A program made the translations under genes and the position numbers. DNA of 45,838 nt from Aestuariivita sp049276915 (GTDB taxonomy: Bacteria; Pseudomonadota; Alphaproteobacteria; Rhodobacterales; Rhodobacteraceae): contig NZ_JBASXK010000118.1 of assembly GCF_049276915.1 (NCBI RefSeq), forward strand, positions 1 through 45,838. The letters are read 5' to 3'. Positions 24,546 through 33,578 of this stretch are shown here, piece by piece. The number at the start of each line of letters is the position of its first letter. Position 1 is the first letter of the stretch. A model generated the notes under the pieces. The model did no database searches, was not told the DNA's origin, and worked only from the letters and a program-made list of their open reading frames with translations.

Positions 24546-24598
24546 TCGGGGGGCCAGCCCCCCGAACCCCCCGGGATAGTTTCGGCAAGATGAAGAGG
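24546..24598 (-). repeat. Intergenic repeat element with CTGG-loop hairpin, copy 1 (convergent gene end)
   Basis: Read on the minus strand: CTTCATCTTG, then CGAAACTATCCC, a G-run, and a hairpin with an 8-bp stem (TCGGGGGG / CCCCCCGA) around the loop CTGG at 24546-24565. It shares its order, sequence and loop with the element at 28024-28075. It lies in the 68-bp gap between two convergent genes and probably works as a bidirectional terminator or RNA-end element. Confidence 0.6.
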
Positions 24599-24603
24599 CG
24601 GCC

Positions 24604-25812
24604 TCAGAGCACCTGATCAAGATCGGCGATGATGTCCTCGGCATCCTCGAGGCCGACCGAGAGGCGGAAGATGCCGTCCCCAGCAAAGTCGCGATAGCTT
24701 TGGGCCTGTGCGCCTTCCAGACGGAAGGAGGACTTCATCAGCCCGGCGGTTTCCATCCAGAAGATCAGGCTGCGGTGATGGCCGAGCGAAACGGCATAGT
24801 GCACGATCTTCAGCTTTTCGATCATCGCCTGGGCGATGCGTTCGCCATCGGCGGCACTGCCGACCTGGAAGGACAGCATGCCCGAAGGATTGGCCATCTG
24901 GGATTGCGCCAGTTCATATTGCGGATGCGAGGGCAGGCCGGGATAGATCACCCGGGTCACGGAGGGATGGCTTTCGAGCCATTCGGCGACAGCCTGCGCG
25001 CCCGCCTGATGGGCCTTGAGGCGCAGTGGCAGTGTGGCGGCCCCGCGGGCAATGAGCCAGGCGTTGAAGGGCGACAGGATTCCACCGTGGTGAATGGAGG
25101 CTTCCAGCCGCATCTGGCGCACCAGGTCTGCGCGACCGGCCACCGCTCCGCCCACCGCATCGCCATGACCGCCGATGTATTTGGTGGTGGAATGCATGAC
25201 CAGATCCACGCCCAGTGCCATGGCATCCTGCCCGATGGGTGAGGCAAAGGTGGAATCGGTCGAATGCAGCGCGCCCGCGGCTTTTGCCAGTTTCGAGATG
25301 GCTGCCAGATCGGTCAGGCGGCAGATCGGGTTGGCGGGGCTTTCGGAATGGATGAGTTTTGTATTGGGGCGGATGGCCCTGGCCACCGTCTGGGGGTCGG
25401 ACATGTTCACGGCGCTGACCTCGACGCCCATGCGGGGCATCGTATCGCGGGCAAGCTCGGCAACACCGGCATAGGACACATCCGAAACGATGACGTGATC
25501 GCCCTGGCTGAGGAAGGTGAAGAAGATCGCCGAGGCCGCCGCCATTCCGGATGCGGTGCACAGGCATTCCTCGGCACCCTGCATCGCGGCGATCTTGGCC
25601 TCGAGCATGGCAACGGTGGGGTTGGCCCAGCGGGCATAGGCGAACGGCGAGTCAGGCGTCAGGTCATGGGCGGAAAAGCCCGAGACATCTTGCGAGACAA
25701 ACGTAGAGGACATGTGGATCGCAGGGCCCGAGGCTCCGGTGGTGGCGTCGGGGGTTTCGCCCGCGTGAATGGCTGTCGTCATCGGGCCGGGCTTGCGGTT
25801 GGATGTGGGCAT
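24604..25812 (-). CDS. Trans-sulfuration enzyme family PLP protein (cystathionine/methionine gamma-lyase or synthase type)
   Basis: 402 residues. The fold-type I PLP enzyme has TAIHAGETPD at the N-terminus, YARWANPTVAMLEAKIAAMQGAE, ASGMAAASA, and the PLP lysine K211 in MHSTTKYIGGHGD. GHHRSLIFWM and RLSVGLEDAEDIIADL close the family pattern. Members make or break C-S bonds in Cys/Met metabolism; whether this one is a lyase, gamma-synthase or sulfhydrylase cannot be decided here. The ATG at 25812 has AAGGAG 6 bases upstream, better than the start at 25827. It is divergent from the M3 peptidase gene. Confidence 0.9.
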   Translation of the reverse strand: MPTSNRKPGPMTTAIHAGETPDATTGASGPAIHMSSTFVSQDVSGFSAHDLTPDSPFAYARWANPTVAMLEAKIAAMQGAEECLCTASGMAAASAIFFTFLSQGDHVIVSDVSYAGVAELARDTMPRMGVEVSAVNMSDPQTVARAIRPNTKLIHSESPANPICRLTDLAAISKLAKAAGALHSTDSTFASPIGQDAMALGVDLVMHSTTKYIGGHGDAVGGAVAGRADLVRQMRLEASIHHGGILSPFNAWLIARGAATLPLRLKAHQAGAQAVAEWLESHPSVTRVIYPGLPSHPQYELAQSQMANPSGMLSFQVGSAADGERIAQAMIEKLKIVHYAVSLGHHRSLIFWMETAGLMKSSFRLEGAQAQSYRDFAGDGIFRLSVGLEDAEDIIADLDQVL

Positions 25813-25943
25813 TTTCGGCTCCTTCATGCTGATGTCGGGGCAGGCTGGCGTAGATTGTCATGGCCTTCAACCGGAATATCACCGCGCGCTCTGGACCCTT
25901 GGCGGGCGCGCACCTAGCTTGGTGATCAAAGGAGACGCGTATC

Positions 25944-27956
25944 ATGACCAACCCGCTTTTGACCAACTGGCAGACCGATTTTCAGATCGCCCCGTTCGAC
26001 CGGATCGCCGACGCAGATTTTGCGCCTGCGCTGGAGGCGGCACTGGCCAGCCATCGCGCCGAGATCGAGGCGATCGCGGGCTCGCAGGAGGCACCGGATT
26101 TCGCCAATACCATCGAGGCGCTGGAAGCGGCGGGCGGGGATCTGGACAAGGTCCTGTCGGTGTTCTTTACCGTGGCAGGGGCAGACAGCAACCCCGCGCG
26201 CGAGGATCTGCAGCGGGCGTTTTCGCCCAAGCTGGCGGCACATTTTTCCGAGATCACATCGAACAAGGCGCTGTTCGCGCTGGTCGATGCGGTCTGGGAA
26301 GCGCGCGATGAATTGGAACTGAGCGAAGAGCAGGCGCGCGTGCTGATGCTGACGCGGCGCGGCTTTGTGCGGGCGGGTGCGGCACTGGACGGGGCTGCGG
26401 ATGCGCGGATGAAAGAGATCAAATCGCGACTGGCCAGCCTTGGAACGGCCTTTACCCAGAACCTGCTGGCGGATGAGCGCTCGTGGTTCATGGAACTGGG
26501 CGAGGAGGATCTTGAAGGGCTGCCCTCCTTCGTGGTGGATACGGCGCGGGCGGCGGGGGCCGAAAAAGGCCGGGATGGCCCGGTGGTGACGCTGTCACGC
26601 TCGCTTATCGTGCCGTTCTTGCAGTTCTCGACGCGCCGCGATCTGCGCGCCCAGGCCTATAAGGCCTGGTGCGCGCGCGGGGCCAACGGCGGTGAAAGCG
26701 ACAACCGCGCGATTGCGGCCGAGATCCTGGCGCTGCGCCATGAGCGCGCGCAGCTTCTGGGATACGAGAGTTTCGCCGACTACAAGCTGGAAACAGAGAT
26801 GGCCAGAACGCCGGATGCGGTGCGCGATCTTCTGATGGCGGTCTGGGAACCGGCCCGCGCCCGGGCGCAGGCCGATGGTCAGGTGCTGGAAGCAATGATG
26901 CAGCAAGACGGTGTGAATGGCCCTCTGGAGGCGTGGGACTGGCGGTATTATGCGGAAAAACGGCGCAAGGCCGAGCATGACCTGGATGAGGCGACGCTGA
27001 AGCCCTATCTGCAGCTTGACCGCATGATCGAGGCGGCTTTTGCCTGCGCCAACCGGTTGTTCGGGCTTGAGTTTCGCGCGCTGGATATCCCGCTCTATCA
27101 TCCGGATTGCCGCGCCTGGGAAGTGACGCGCAAGGGCGCACATGTGGCCGTGTTCATTGGCGATTACTTTGCGCGCGGCTCCAAACGCTCGGGCGCGTGG
27201 TGTTCGGCGATGCGCGCGCAGGCCCGGTTTCCCGATGTGCAGTCCCCGGTTGTGATCAATGTATGCAACTTCGCCAAGGGCGATCCGGCACTTCTGAGCT
27301 ATGATGACGCGCGCACGCTGTTTCACGAGTTTGGCCATGCGCTGCATCAGATGCTGTCCAATGTGACCTATGAAAGCATCTCGGGCACCTCTGTGGCGCG
27401 CGATTTCGTGGAACTGCCCAGCCAACTTTACGAGCATTGGCTGGAGGTGCCCGAAGTTCTGTCGGAATTTGCCACCCATGCCGAAACCGGCGCGCCGATG
27501 CCACAGGACATGCTGGCGAAAGTTCTGAATGCGGCGACTTTCGACATGGGGTTCCAGACAGTCGAATACGTGGCCTCGGCGCTTGTGGATCTGGATTTCC
27601 ATGACGGCGCACCGCCGACCGATCCGATGGCGGCGCAGGCGGCCACGCTTGAGCGGCTGGACATGCCGCAGGCTATCGGAATGCGCCACGCGACACCGCA
27701 TTTTGCCCATGTGTTTTCGGGCGATGGCTATAGCGCGGGCTATTACAGCTATATGTGGTCCGAGGTGATGGACGCGGATGCCTTTGCCGCCTTTGAAGAG
27801 GCGGGGGATGCCTTTGATCCCGAACGCGCCCGAGCGCTGGAGGAGAACATTCTCTCGACAGGTGGCTCACGCGAGGCCGATCAGCTCTATGTCGCTTTCC
27901 GCGGCCGGTTGCCGGGTGTCGAGGCGCTTCTCAAAGGGCGGGGACTGGCGGCCTGA
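25944..27956 (+). CDS. M3-family zinc metallopeptidase (dipeptidyl carboxypeptidase / oligopeptidase A type)
   Basis: 670 residues, normal for the family. The zinc site is HEFGH (461-465), with the third ligand E490 in DFVELPSQ. The long helical N-terminal half and FSGDGYSAGYYSYMWSEVMDADAF near the C-terminus are also family-like. No signal peptide is seen, so it should be cytosolic and degrade short peptides. Dcp and OpdA are similar in size and I cannot separate them. AAAGGAG lies 9 bases before the ATG. Repeat elements follow its stop codon. Confidence 0.95.
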   Translation: MTNPLLTNWQTDFQIAPFDRIADADFAPALEAALASHRAEIEAIAGSQEAPDFANTIEALEAAGGDLDKVLSVFFTVAGADSNPAREDLQRAFSPKLAAHFSEITSNKALFALVDAVWEARDELELSEEQARVLMLTRRGFVRAGAALDGAADARMKEIKSRLASLGTAFTQNLLADERSWFMELGEEDLEGLPSFVVDTARAAGAEKGRDGPVVTLSRSLIVPFLQFSTRRDLRAQAYKAWCARGANGGESDNRAIAAEILALRHERAQLLGYESFADYKLETEMARTPDAVRDLLMAVWEPARARAQADGQVLEAMMQQDGVNGPLEAWDWRYYAEKRRKAEHDLDEATLKPYLQLDRMIEAAFACANRLFGLEFRALDIPLYHPDCRAWEVTRKGAHVAVFIGDYFARGSKRSGAWCSAMRAQARFPDVQSPVVINVCNFAKGDPALLSYDDARTLFHEFGHALHQMLSNVTYESISGTSVARDFVELPSQLYEHWLEVPEVLSEFATHAETGAPMPQDMLAKVLNAATFDMGFQTVEYVASALVDLDFHDGAPPTDPMAAQAATLERLDMPQAIGMRHATPHFAHVFSGDGYSAGYYSYMWSEVMDADAFAAFEEAGDAFDPERARALEENILSTGGSREADQLYVAFRGRLPGVEALLKGRGLAA

Positions 27957-27998
27957 ACGGCGCTGCGCGCCGTGCCTCCGGCAGCCGGTATTTGACTG

Positions 27999-28075
27999 CA
28001 AGAAGAAGCAGGAGGCACTTTCTTGCTTCTTCTTGTGAAAAATACGGCGGGGAGTTTGAGGGGCTGGCCCCTCAA
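27999..28075 (+). repeat. Paired intergenic repeat elements between convergent genes
   Basis: TGCTTCTTCTTG at 28024-28035 is the exact inverse of 27999-28010, with a 13-nt loop, giving a perfect 12-bp inverted repeat. The rightward arm continues through AAAAATAC and a G-rich stretch to a hairpin TTGAGGGG-CTGG-CCCCTCAA at 28056-28075, matching the minus-strand element at 24546-24598. The leftward arm likewise continues into CAAATACCGG and a GC-rich hairpin. So two element copies face away from each other in the 127-bp gap. Confidence 0.65.
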
Positions 28076-28083
28076 GCCTGTGC

Positions 28084-29013
28084 TCAGTACCCGCGGGTGC
28101 GGTCGACAAGATAGAGGAATGGCTCACCAGCCTGACCGCGCCGGATGTTTTCCGCAATGGTTTTCGAGGACCAGGCGGCGCGGGTTTCCGAGGCGATGTG
28201 CGGCGTGACCGTCACCTTTGGGTGGTGCCAGTAGGGATGCTCGGCGGGCAGGGGTTCCACGCGGAATGTGTCCAGCGTGGCATGGCCGATCTGGTCGCTG
28301 TCCAGAGCCGCAAGCAATACGTCATCGTCGATGAGCGGGCCGCGTCCGGGGTTGAGGATCACCGCGTGCTTTGCCAGCAGCGCCAGCGTCTTGCCGTTCA
28401 GGGTGTTTTCCGTTTGCGGCGTGTCAGGCAGCAGCAGAACCACGATCTGTGCCCCGCTGAGGGCTTCGGTCAGGCCCTCGGCTCCATGCAGGCAGCGCAG
28501 GCCGTCGATCGCCTTGGGGCCTTGTGACCAGCCGGTGACCTGAAATCCGATCCGCGCGAGGCTTTCTGCGCAGGCGCGTCCCAGTTCGCCCAGGCCCAGA
28601 ACCGTGACCTTGCGCTCCCAGGCGACGGGAGGGGCCTGGGATATCCACTCGCCGGGTTTGGCGTGGATGTGGGTATCCATCCCCAGATGGTGGCGCAGTG
28701 TATGTCCGGTGACCCATTCGACCATGCCCTGTGTCAGCGCGGGGTCGACCATGCGGGTCAGCGGCACGGTGAGGGTGGGGTTGTTGACCACCGCTTCGAC
28801 GCCTGCCCAGAGGTTCATCACCGCCTTGAGCCGGGTGAAGGGGGTGAAGTCCGTCACCGCGCTGTTGGGGGCATAGATGATGTAATCGACCTCCTCTGGT
28901 GGGAAATCGGTGCGCAGATCCGCCTTGAGGCCAAGTTCGGCCAGGCTGTCGCGCAGGGGCTGTTCATAGTCGGGCCACCTCTCGTGGCGGGCGGCGAAGA
29001 GGATGTTGGTCAT
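28084..29013 (-). CDS. GhrA-like 2-hydroxyacid dehydrogenase (glyoxylate/hydroxypyruvate reductase type)
   Basis: 309 residues. The NAD(P)-binding loop is VLGLGELGRACAESL; the catalytic Arg lies in LNPGRGPLIDD, and the active-site His in VTPHIASETRA. DTFRVEPLPAEHPYWHHP is the usual substrate-region pattern. GhrA enzymes reduce glyoxylate or hydroxypyruvate with NADPH; the substrate here is inferred. It begins 13 bases after rodA ends on the same strand, so it may be transcribed as the last gene of the mre-rod operon. Confidence 0.9.
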   Translation of the reverse strand: MTNILFAARHERWPDYEQPLRDSLAELGLKADLRTDFPPEEVDYIIYAPNSAVTDFTPFTRLKAVMNLWAGVEAVVNNPTLTVPLTRMVDPALTQGMVEWVTGHTLRHHLGMDTHIHAKPGEWISQAPPVAWERKVTVLGLGELGRACAESLARIGFQVTGWSQGPKAIDGLRCLHGAEGLTEALSGAQIVVLLLPDTPQTENTLNGKTLALLAKHAVILNPGRGPLIDDDVLLAALDSDQIGHATLDTFRVEPLPAEHPYWHHPKVTVTPHIASETRAAWSSKTIAENIRRGQAGEPFLYLVDRTRGY

Positions 29014-29026
29014 GCGAGGGCGCGCC

Positions 29027-30166
29027 TTATCGGGGTCTGTGGATATGGGCGCTTTGTACCAGTCCGAAGGCCACCATCAAGACCAGCATCGCCGAGCCGC
29101 CAAAGCTGACCATGGGAAGGGGCACTCCGACCACGGGCGCAAGGCCCATGACCATCGACATGTTCACCGCAAAGAACAGGAAGAAGTTCAGCGCGATGCC
29201 CAGTGTCAGCAGCGATGAAAACCGGTCGCGCGCGGCCAGCGCGGTCACCACGCAGAACACGATGATCAGTGTGTAAAGCCCCAGAAGGGAAAACGCACCG
29301 ACAAAGCCGAACTCTTCAGCCAGCGTGGTAAAGATGAAATCGGTATGTTTTTCCGGCAGGAAGTTCAGCCGCGATTGCGTGCCCTGCATGAAGCCCCGTC
29401 CGGTCCAGCCGCCCGAACCAAGCGCGATCTTGGATTGCGTGATGTGATAGCCTGCCCCCAGCGGGTCACTGGCCGGATCAAGGAAGGTGTCGATGCGGCG
29501 GAACTGGTAATTCTGCAAGAGCTGCCAGTCAGTGCCGCGGCTCTGGAACACGGCTGTGACCAGCGCGACGCCCGCCGAGATCACGGCGACGAAATAGGCC
29601 CAGTGCACTCCGGCCAGGAACATCAGCCCGCCCCCGGCTGTCAGCAGCAGGATCGAGGTTCCCAGATCGGGCTGGCGCAGCACCAGATAGGTCGGGAACA
29701 GGATGATCAGCACCGGGATCAGCACCCAGAAAGGATGCGAGACGCGTTTGGCCGGAAGCCAGTCGTAATAGGCCGCCAGCAGCATCACGAGGGTGATTTT
29801 CGTCAATTCCGAGGGTTGCAGGCGCATGAACCCCAGGTCGATCCAGCGCTGCGCGCCCATGCCGACCAGACCAAAGAATTCAACCGCAATCAACAGCGCG
29901 ATCGAGACGCAATAGGCCACCACCGCCATGTTGCGCCAGAACCAGATCGGCACCATGGCCACCACCAGCATCACCACCAGGCCCATGGCAAAGCGCTTCA
30001 TTTGCGGTTCCGCCCAGGGGGTGAAGGAGCCGCCGGCAACGGAATAGAGCATCAGGAACCCGATGCAGGCCACCGCGATCACCAACAGCACCAGCGGCCA
30101 GTTCAGATAGAGCAGCTTGCGCGGACCGGTGGGGACCGATTTGACCGTATACTCAAGATAGCTCAC
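29027..30166 (-). CDS. rodA: Rod-shape peptidoglycan glycosyltransferase RodA
   Basis: 379 residues with about ten membrane helices. RodA is the SEDS-family glycan polymerase of the elongasome, partner of PBP2. The family signatures include FMRLQPSELTKI, RQPDLGTSILLL and the C-terminal GLAPVVGVPLPMVSFGGSAML. The polymerase's essential Asp is in the RQPDLG motif region. It starts with GTG at 30166, within the mrdA stop (GTGA), so it is translationally coupled to mrdA. Confidence 0.97.
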   Translation of the reverse strand: MSYLEYTVKSVPTGPRKLLYLNWPLVLLVIAVACIGFLMLYSVAGGSFTPWAEPQMKRFAMGLVVMLVVAMVPIWFWRNMAVVAYCVSIALLIAVEFFGLVGMGAQRWIDLGFMRLQPSELTKITLVMLLAAYYDWLPAKRVSHPFWVLIPVLIILFPTYLVLRQPDLGTSILLLTAGGGLMFLAGVHWAYFVAVISAGVALVTAVFQSRGTDWQLLQNYQFRRIDTFLDPASDPLGAGYHITQSKIALGSGGWTGRGFMQGTQSRLNFLPEKHTDFIFTTLAEEFGFVGAFSLLGLYTLIIVFCVVTALAARDRFSSLLTLGIALNFFLFFAVNMSMVMGLAPVVGVPLPMVSFGGSAMLVLMVAFGLVQSAHIHRPR

Positions 30167-32106
30167 GCGCGCCCGCTCCCTTCGGTATCGGCCAGGGGCA
30201 TGACATTGCGCAGGCGCTCCTGCTGCGCTTCGATCCGGTTGCGATCCTTGGGCGGATAAGCGGTGAGCGGCGGCGGGCCGCCGTAAAGCGCCTGCAGCGT
30301 GATATCGCGCGCGATGGGGGCGGCGGCCGTTGAACCGCCTCCGCCATGTTCGACGATCACCGAGACGGCGATTCTGGGATTGTCAGCGGGGGCAAAGTTC
30401 ACGAACAGCGCGTGGTCGCGCCGCTCCCAGGGCAGATCCTCGTTGCGGATCACACCCGAGGCACGTTCCGCGGCCGTGATGTTGCGCACCTGGCTGGTGC
30501 CGGTCTTGCCTGCGATGCGATAGCCCTCTTCGATGGAGCGGCTGCCATAGCCGGTGCCGCGCCGGTCGTTGGTGACGGCGTACATCGCGCGGCGCATCTT
30601 GCGCAGGTTGTTTTCGTTCAGGCCCATGTCCTGGCCCGCACCGCTGGGCTGTTCGACGCCGTTGATCGATTTCACCAGGCGCGGCGAGACACTGCGTCCG
30701 GTGGCAAGGCGGGCGGTCATCACCGCTAGTTGCAGCGGAGAGGCGAGCATGAAGCCCTGGCCTATCGAAGCGTTGACCGTATCGCCCACCAGCCATTCCT
30801 GGCCATGCACGCGCCGTTTCCAGGCGCGATCGGGGGCCAGTCCCCGCGCCACGGCGGACATGGGCACATCGTGGCGCACGCCAAGCCCAAAGCGTTCGCA
30901 CATGGCGGCGATCTTGTCCTGACCGACTTTCAGCGCGAGGTCATAGTAATAGACATCACAGCTTTCCTTGAGCGAGCTTTGCAGATCGACCCAGCCGTGA
31001 CCGGCGCGTTTCCAGCAGTGAAACCGGCGCCCGGAGACGTCGACATGCCCCGGGCAATAGACCGTGTCATCCGGGCCGATCAGCCCTTCCTCCAATGCGG
31101 CCATGGCCGTGATCATCTTGAAGGTCGAGCCGGGAGGATAGACGCCTTGCACGGATTTCGAGGCGAGCGGGCGGTAGGTGTTGTCCAGCAACGCCTTGTA
31201 ATCGCTTGAGGAAATCCCGCGCACAAAGGTGTTGGGATCAAATGTCGGTGCCGAGGCGATGGCGAGCAGATCGCCGGTGTCGGTGTCCATGATTACCGCG
31301 CTTGCGCTTTCTTCGCCCAGACGGGCCTGGACATAGCCCTGCAATTCGGCATCGACGGTCAGCTGGATATCCGCGCCGGCTTCGCCTTCGCGGCGGTCCA
31401 GCTCGCGCATGACGCGGCCTGCGGCGTTGACCTCGACACGTTTGGTGCCGGCCTTGCCGCGCAGCTGGTCTTCCTGTTTGGCCTCAAGGCCGACCTTGCC
31501 GATCTGGAACCGCGGAATGCGCAGCAGCTGGTCCGGGTTCTCCAGCTTGGAGAGGTCGAAATCCGAGACCGGGCCGACATAGCCGACCACATGGGCGAAA
31601 TCCGAGCCCCGCGGGTATTTGCGGGTCAGGCCGACTTCGGGCGCGACGCCGGGCAGGGCAGGGGCATTGACGGCGACGGTCGAGACGTCTTCCCAGCTGA
31701 CCTGCTCGGCCACGGTGACCGGCAGGAAGGGCGGCGAGCGTTTGATCTCGGCCATGGCGCGGTTCAGCTGCTCTCCGTCCAGTTCGATCAACTGGCCCAG
31801 GCGGGTGATGACCTGTTCGACATCTCCGGCATCCTCGGGAACGATCACGATGCGATAGCTGGGTGTGTTCTGGGCGATCACCCGGCCTTCGCGGTCGAAA
31901 ATCTCACCGCGTGCGGGCGGGATGAGGCGGATGTTGATGCGGTTTTCCTCGGCCAGAAGGCGGAACTGGTCGGCTTGTTCCAGTTGCAGATACCGCATGC
32001 GCAGCCCCAGCGCCCCGACGAAGGCCAGTTGAACGCCGCCCAACAGCATGGCGCGCCGGGTGAGGATGGTATGGCTTTTCTCGAGGTCCCGCGGGTTGTG
32101 TCTCAT
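30163..32106 (-). CDS. mrdA: Penicillin-binding protein 2 (elongasome transpeptidase)
   Basis: 647 residues with one N-terminal membrane helix (about 18-40) and a periplasmic body. The dimerisation domain begins at PPARGEIFDREG. The transpeptidase motifs are STFK (S327, K330), SCD (382-384) and KTGTS (534-538). It cross-links peptidoglycan during elongation and is the target of mecillinam in enterobacteria. The ATG at 32106 overlaps the mreD stop (ATGA). It is the fourth gene of mreB-mreC-mreD-mrdA-rodA. Confidence 0.97.
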   Translation of the reverse strand: MRHNPRDLEKSHTILTRRAMLLGGVQLAFVGALGLRMRYLQLEQADQFRLLAEENRINIRLIPPARGEIFDREGRVIAQNTPSYRIVIVPEDAGDVEQVITRLGQLIELDGEQLNRAMAEIKRSPPFLPVTVAEQVSWEDVSTVAVNAPALPGVAPEVGLTRKYPRGSDFAHVVGYVGPVSDFDLSKLENPDQLLRIPRFQIGKVGLEAKQEDQLRGKAGTKRVEVNAAGRVMRELDRREGEAGADIQLTVDAELQGYVQARLGEESASAVIMDTDTGDLLAIASAPTFDPNTFVRGISSSDYKALLDNTYRPLASKSVQGVYPPGSTFKMITAMAALEEGLIGPDDTVYCPGHVDVSGRRFHCWKRAGHGWVDLQSSLKESCDVYYYDLALKVGQDKIAAMCERFGLGVRHDVPMSAVARGLAPDRAWKRRVHGQEWLVGDTVNASIGQGFMLASPLQLAVMTARLATGRSVSPRLVKSINGVEQPSGAGQDMGLNENNLRKMRRAMYAVTNDRRGTGYGSRSIEEGYRIAGKTGTSQVRNITAAERASGVIRNEDLPWERRDHALFVNFAPADNPRIAVSVIVEHGGGGSTAAAPIARDITLQALYGGPPPLTAYPPKDRNRIEAQQERLRNVMPLADTEGSGRA

Positions 32107-32642
32107 GGTCGCGATCCGATTGCATCATCATCGCCGGGAGCCAGTTTGCGCACACCCAGAAACAGATGCGAGACGAACACGACAAGCGGGTAGATCAGAA
32201 TCGTCATCAGCATCTGGATGAGCGTCAGCCCCAGCGGGGCCTGATCTACCATAAGAAGCGAGAGAATTACACGGTTGAGAACGAAAACCGCGATCACAAC
32301 AAGGCCAGCGGCAGCCCATTCGCCCGCAAAGCTGGCATCGCGCAGGCCGATGGCGCGGGTCTTGAGCTGTTCGGTCCCCAGCACCACCAGAAAGGCCATG
32401 AGGCCCGGCGGGCGTTGCAGCAGCAAATCCGCCAGAAGGATGACCATGGCGATCAGCAGGGCCGGCACATAGTCGGGCCGTCGCAGAGCCCAGGCAAAGG
32501 TCAGGGCAATCAGCAGGTCCGGCCCGGCCCATGAGGGCGGCAGGGTGCTGAGCGGCAGCAGTTGCCAGAACAAGATCCCGAGGGCCAGCAGCACGAAGAC
32601 CGCGCGCATGCCCAAAAGCTGAGAGGAAAAGGCGCTACCCAT
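32103..32642 (-). CDS. mreD: Rod-shape determining protein MreD
   Basis: 179 residues, almost all hydrophobic, with about five membrane helices. MreD is the poorly conserved membrane member of the elongasome; the identification rests on PDLLIALTFAWALRRPDYVP, on its size and on its place between mreC and mrdA. It overlaps mreC by 8 bp and mrdA by 4 bp. The C-terminus is charged and cytosolic. Confidence 0.9.
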   Translation of the reverse strand: MGSAFSSQLLGMRAVFVLLALGILFWQLLPLSTLPPSWAGPDLLIALTFAWALRRPDYVPALLIAMVILLADLLLQRPPGLMAFLVVLGTEQLKTRAIGLRDASFAGEWAAAGLVVIAVFVLNRVILSLLMVDQAPLGLTLIQMLMTILIYPLVVFVSHLFLGVRKLAPGDDDAIGSRP

Positions 32643-33540
32643 CGGTGGCTGCGGGTTCGGTCTGGCTGAGGTTGTCCTGGGGCAGGATCAGGCGGCCGGG
32701 GTCATCGACCCGTTCGGTGCCGTGATGGCGCAGCAAGCGCAAGAATTCCAGGCGCTGGAAATCCGCCGACAGGCGCACGCGCAGCCGTCCGCCGCGATCT
32801 GCGGCCACCTGACCGATCAGCAAACCGGCCGGGAACAGCCCACCATCGCCCGAGGTCACCACCCGGTCCCCGGGGCGAACCAGTTCGGCGTTTTCGATGA
32901 AATCCAGCAGGGGCGCGGCCGAGTTGTCACCCGCGACAATCGCCGTCTGGCCCGAGGGCTGGATCGTGGCGGGCACGCCGCTGGTCGCGTCGGTCAGCAG
33001 GATCACCCGCGAGGTGTTGTCACCCACCCCCGAGACACGGCCCACAAGCCCGATCCCGTCCATCGCCGCCCAGCCATCCAAGATCCCGTCGCGTGCGCCC
33101 ACATTCAGCAGGACAGACTGACGAAAGGGCGATCCGCTGTCAGCGATCACCACGCCGGTGATATAGGTCAGACGCGGATCAAGACGTACATTGTTCAGAT
33201 CCAGTAGCCGGGCGTTTTCCTGTTCAAGCTGCAGGGCCGCCTCTTTCCAGGCCTGCATCTGGCGCAATTCGCTGCGCAATTCGCGGTTCTGATCCACCAG
33301 GCGCTGATAGGATTGCACATTGCGCACCAGCGATACGGCCCCTGTCACAGGGGCCATCAGCCAATCCATACTGGGCATGATCTGATCGGTTACCTGGGCG
33401 CGAAACCTCTCGACGCGGGGGCTATCTATGCGCCAGACAAGGAAAATTCCCAAAAGGCAAAGCAGGAGAACCCCCAGAAGCAAGCGTCTGAGGGGGCCTG
33501 TGTATTCGTCCTGCTGTGACCGGTTCTTGGCCAAGGGCAC
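32635..33540 (-). CDS. mreC: Rod-shape determining protein MreC
   Basis: 301 residues: a basic cytosolic N-terminus, one membrane helix (about 19-40), a short coiled-coil (roughly 75-110, with NRELRSELRQMQAW) and two periplasmic beta domains. GVVIADSGSPFRQSVLLNVG and GLVGRVSGVGDNTSRVILLTD are characteristic. MreC activates PBP2-RodA. The start is GTG at 33540 or TTG at 33534; neither has a textbook binding site. The stop overlaps mreD, and mreB ends 38 bp upstream. Confidence 0.93.
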   Translation of the reverse strand: MPLAKNRSQQDEYTGPLRRLLLGVLLLCLLGIFLVWRIDSPRVERFRAQVTDQIMPSMDWLMAPVTGAVSLVRNVQSYQRLVDQNRELRSELRQMQAWKEAALQLEQENARLLDLNNVRLDPRLTYITGVVIADSGSPFRQSVLLNVGARDGILDGWAAMDGIGLVGRVSGVGDNTSRVILLTDATSGVPATIQPSGQTAIVAGDNSAAPLLDFIENAELVRPGDRVVTSGDGGLFPAGLLIGQVAADRGGRLRVRLSADFQRLEFLRLLRHHGTERVDDPGRLILPQDNLSQTEPAATDG

Positions 33541-33578
33541 TCCGTGTCAGGGGTGTCTTGCGCAAAAGCCTGCGCGCG

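Noticed and set aside
33559..33575. Short stem-loop between mreB and mreC
   Set aside because: Only a 5-bp stem without a T-tract; probably chance in GC-rich sequence.
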